Positions 22,721 to 23,071 of a DNA stretch of 23,071 bases are shown piece after piece. The position numbers were made by a program, and so were the translations under genes. Every line of letters starts with the position of its first letter. Within the stretch, counting starts at the first letter, position 1. The stretch lies in the NCBI GenBank assembly GCA_031408575.1, contig JANNWS010000100.1, positions 1-23,071 of the forward strand, written 5' to 3'. A model generated the notes under the pieces. That model ran no database searches. It was not told where the DNA came from and saw only the letters and a program-made list of their open reading frames with translations. This DNA is from Aliitabrizicola sp031408575. GTDB taxonomy: Bacteria > Pseudomonadota > Alphaproteobacteria > Rhodobacterales > Rhodobacteraceae.

Positions 22721-23071
22721 ATGATCTATGTTGTCGATTCCTTGAACAATGACCAATACCAACCGCTGCTGGACGATATGTTCCGTCTGAGGGCGCGGGT
22801 GTTCCACGACCGCCTTGGCTGGGACGTCGAAGTGCATGACGGGATGGAGTTCGATCTTTACGACTCCCTCGATCCGGCCCATGTCATCAGCGTCGATGAT
22901 GATGGTCACGTCCTGGGCTGCATGCGCCTGCTGCAAACCACCGGGCCGCATATGCTGTCCGATGTTTTCGCCTCGATTCTGGATGGCGAGGCCCCCTTGC
23001 GGTCATCGACCGTCTGGGAGGCGACACGGTTCTGCGTTGATACCAACCGGCTGACCGGGGGGCGCGGGCGC
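22721..23071 (+). CDS. luxI: LuxI-family acyl-homoserine-lactone synthase, N-terminal part
   Basis: The visible 117 residues run off the right edge. They hold the invariant LuxI residues R24, F28 and W34 (LRARVFHDRLGW), D45 and D48 (EFDLYD), R69 (GCMRLLQTTGP), and E100 and R103 (WEATRF). These are the acyl-ACP/S-adenosylmethionine catalytic set, so the enzyme is probably active. It makes an N-acyl-homoserine lactone; the chain length is not readable from this fragment. A GGGGG run lies 5 to 6 bases before the ATG. The upstream palindrome at 22634-22651 suggests control by the adjacent LuxR. Confidence 0.93.
   Translation, partial: MIYVVDSLNNDQYQPLLDDMFRLRARVFHDRLGWDVEVHDGMEFDLYDSLDPAHVISVDDDGHVLGCMRLLQTTGPHMLSDVFASILDGEAPLRSSTVWEATRFCVDTNRLTGGRGR

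Noticed and set aside
1..23071. CRISPR array, tRNA genes, insertion sequences or prophage
   Set aside because: No regularly spaced repeats, tRNA-like cloverleafs, transposase motifs or phage genes were seen on either strand.

Overview
This window is a chromosomal segment from an alphaproteobacterium of the Rhodobacteraceae type (order Rhodobacterales). The evidence is a high-GC, gene-dense sequence and family-level resemblance of the proteins. Characteristic items are a short-form HisG with HisZ, a HisRS of the divergent alphaproteobacterial kind (GLGYYTG), a Rhodobacterales-type Hint-domain protein, a DUF2125 protein, an extensin-like protein, a class II (B12) ribonucleotide reductase and a LuxR/LuxI locus. 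Most of the window is ordinary housekeeping sequence. I see no tRNA, rRNA, CRISPR array, insertion sequence or prophage, and no gene-free stretch longer than 300 bases.

Layout. 1-2771 (+): the tail of gloB, then clpA with a GTG start. 3052-6564 (-): chaC, then a two-gene envelope unit made of a MotA/ExbB-like channel protein and a MotB/OmpA-like protein with a very long coiled coil; a good promoter lies just before the channel gene. 6628-7611 (+): a DUF2125 protein, ending back-to-back with the next block. 7612-11286 (-): a yqhA-like gene, hisC, a prephenate/arogenate dehydrogenase gene and an extensin-like gene, read towards low coordinates; hisC and the dehydrogenase gene overlap. 11505-12125 (-): rpsD, with its own terminator and an unusual leader. 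12339-13406 (-): a Hint-domain protein. 13539-15815 (-): nrdJ with a recognisable promoter. 15942-16373 (+): a DUF1489 protein. 16377-16727 (-): a small exported protein. 16831-20311 (-): hisS-hisZ-hisG with overlapping start and stop codons. 20397-20597 (+): slyX. 20698-23071: a quorum-sensing locus with a LuxR-like sensor domain lacking any DNA-binding domain, a divergent LuxR-family regulator, a classical LuxR and the start of a LuxI acyl-homoserine-lactone synthase cut by the window end.

The least ordinary parts are: (i) the quorum-sensing locus, where one synthase sits beside three receptor-type genes, two of them recognisable paralogues in opposite orientation, one lacking a DNA-binding domain; (ii) hisS, whose insertion domain (about residues 225-345) is encoded by a visibly lower-GC tract with atypical codons; (iii) the rpsD leader, where a near-consensus promoter fires straight into a hairpin followed by a T-run; (iv) the channel/coiled-coil OmpA pair, which looks like an uncharacterised ion-driven envelope machine; (v) the Hint protein. 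All functional assignments rest on motifs read by eye, with no database search.
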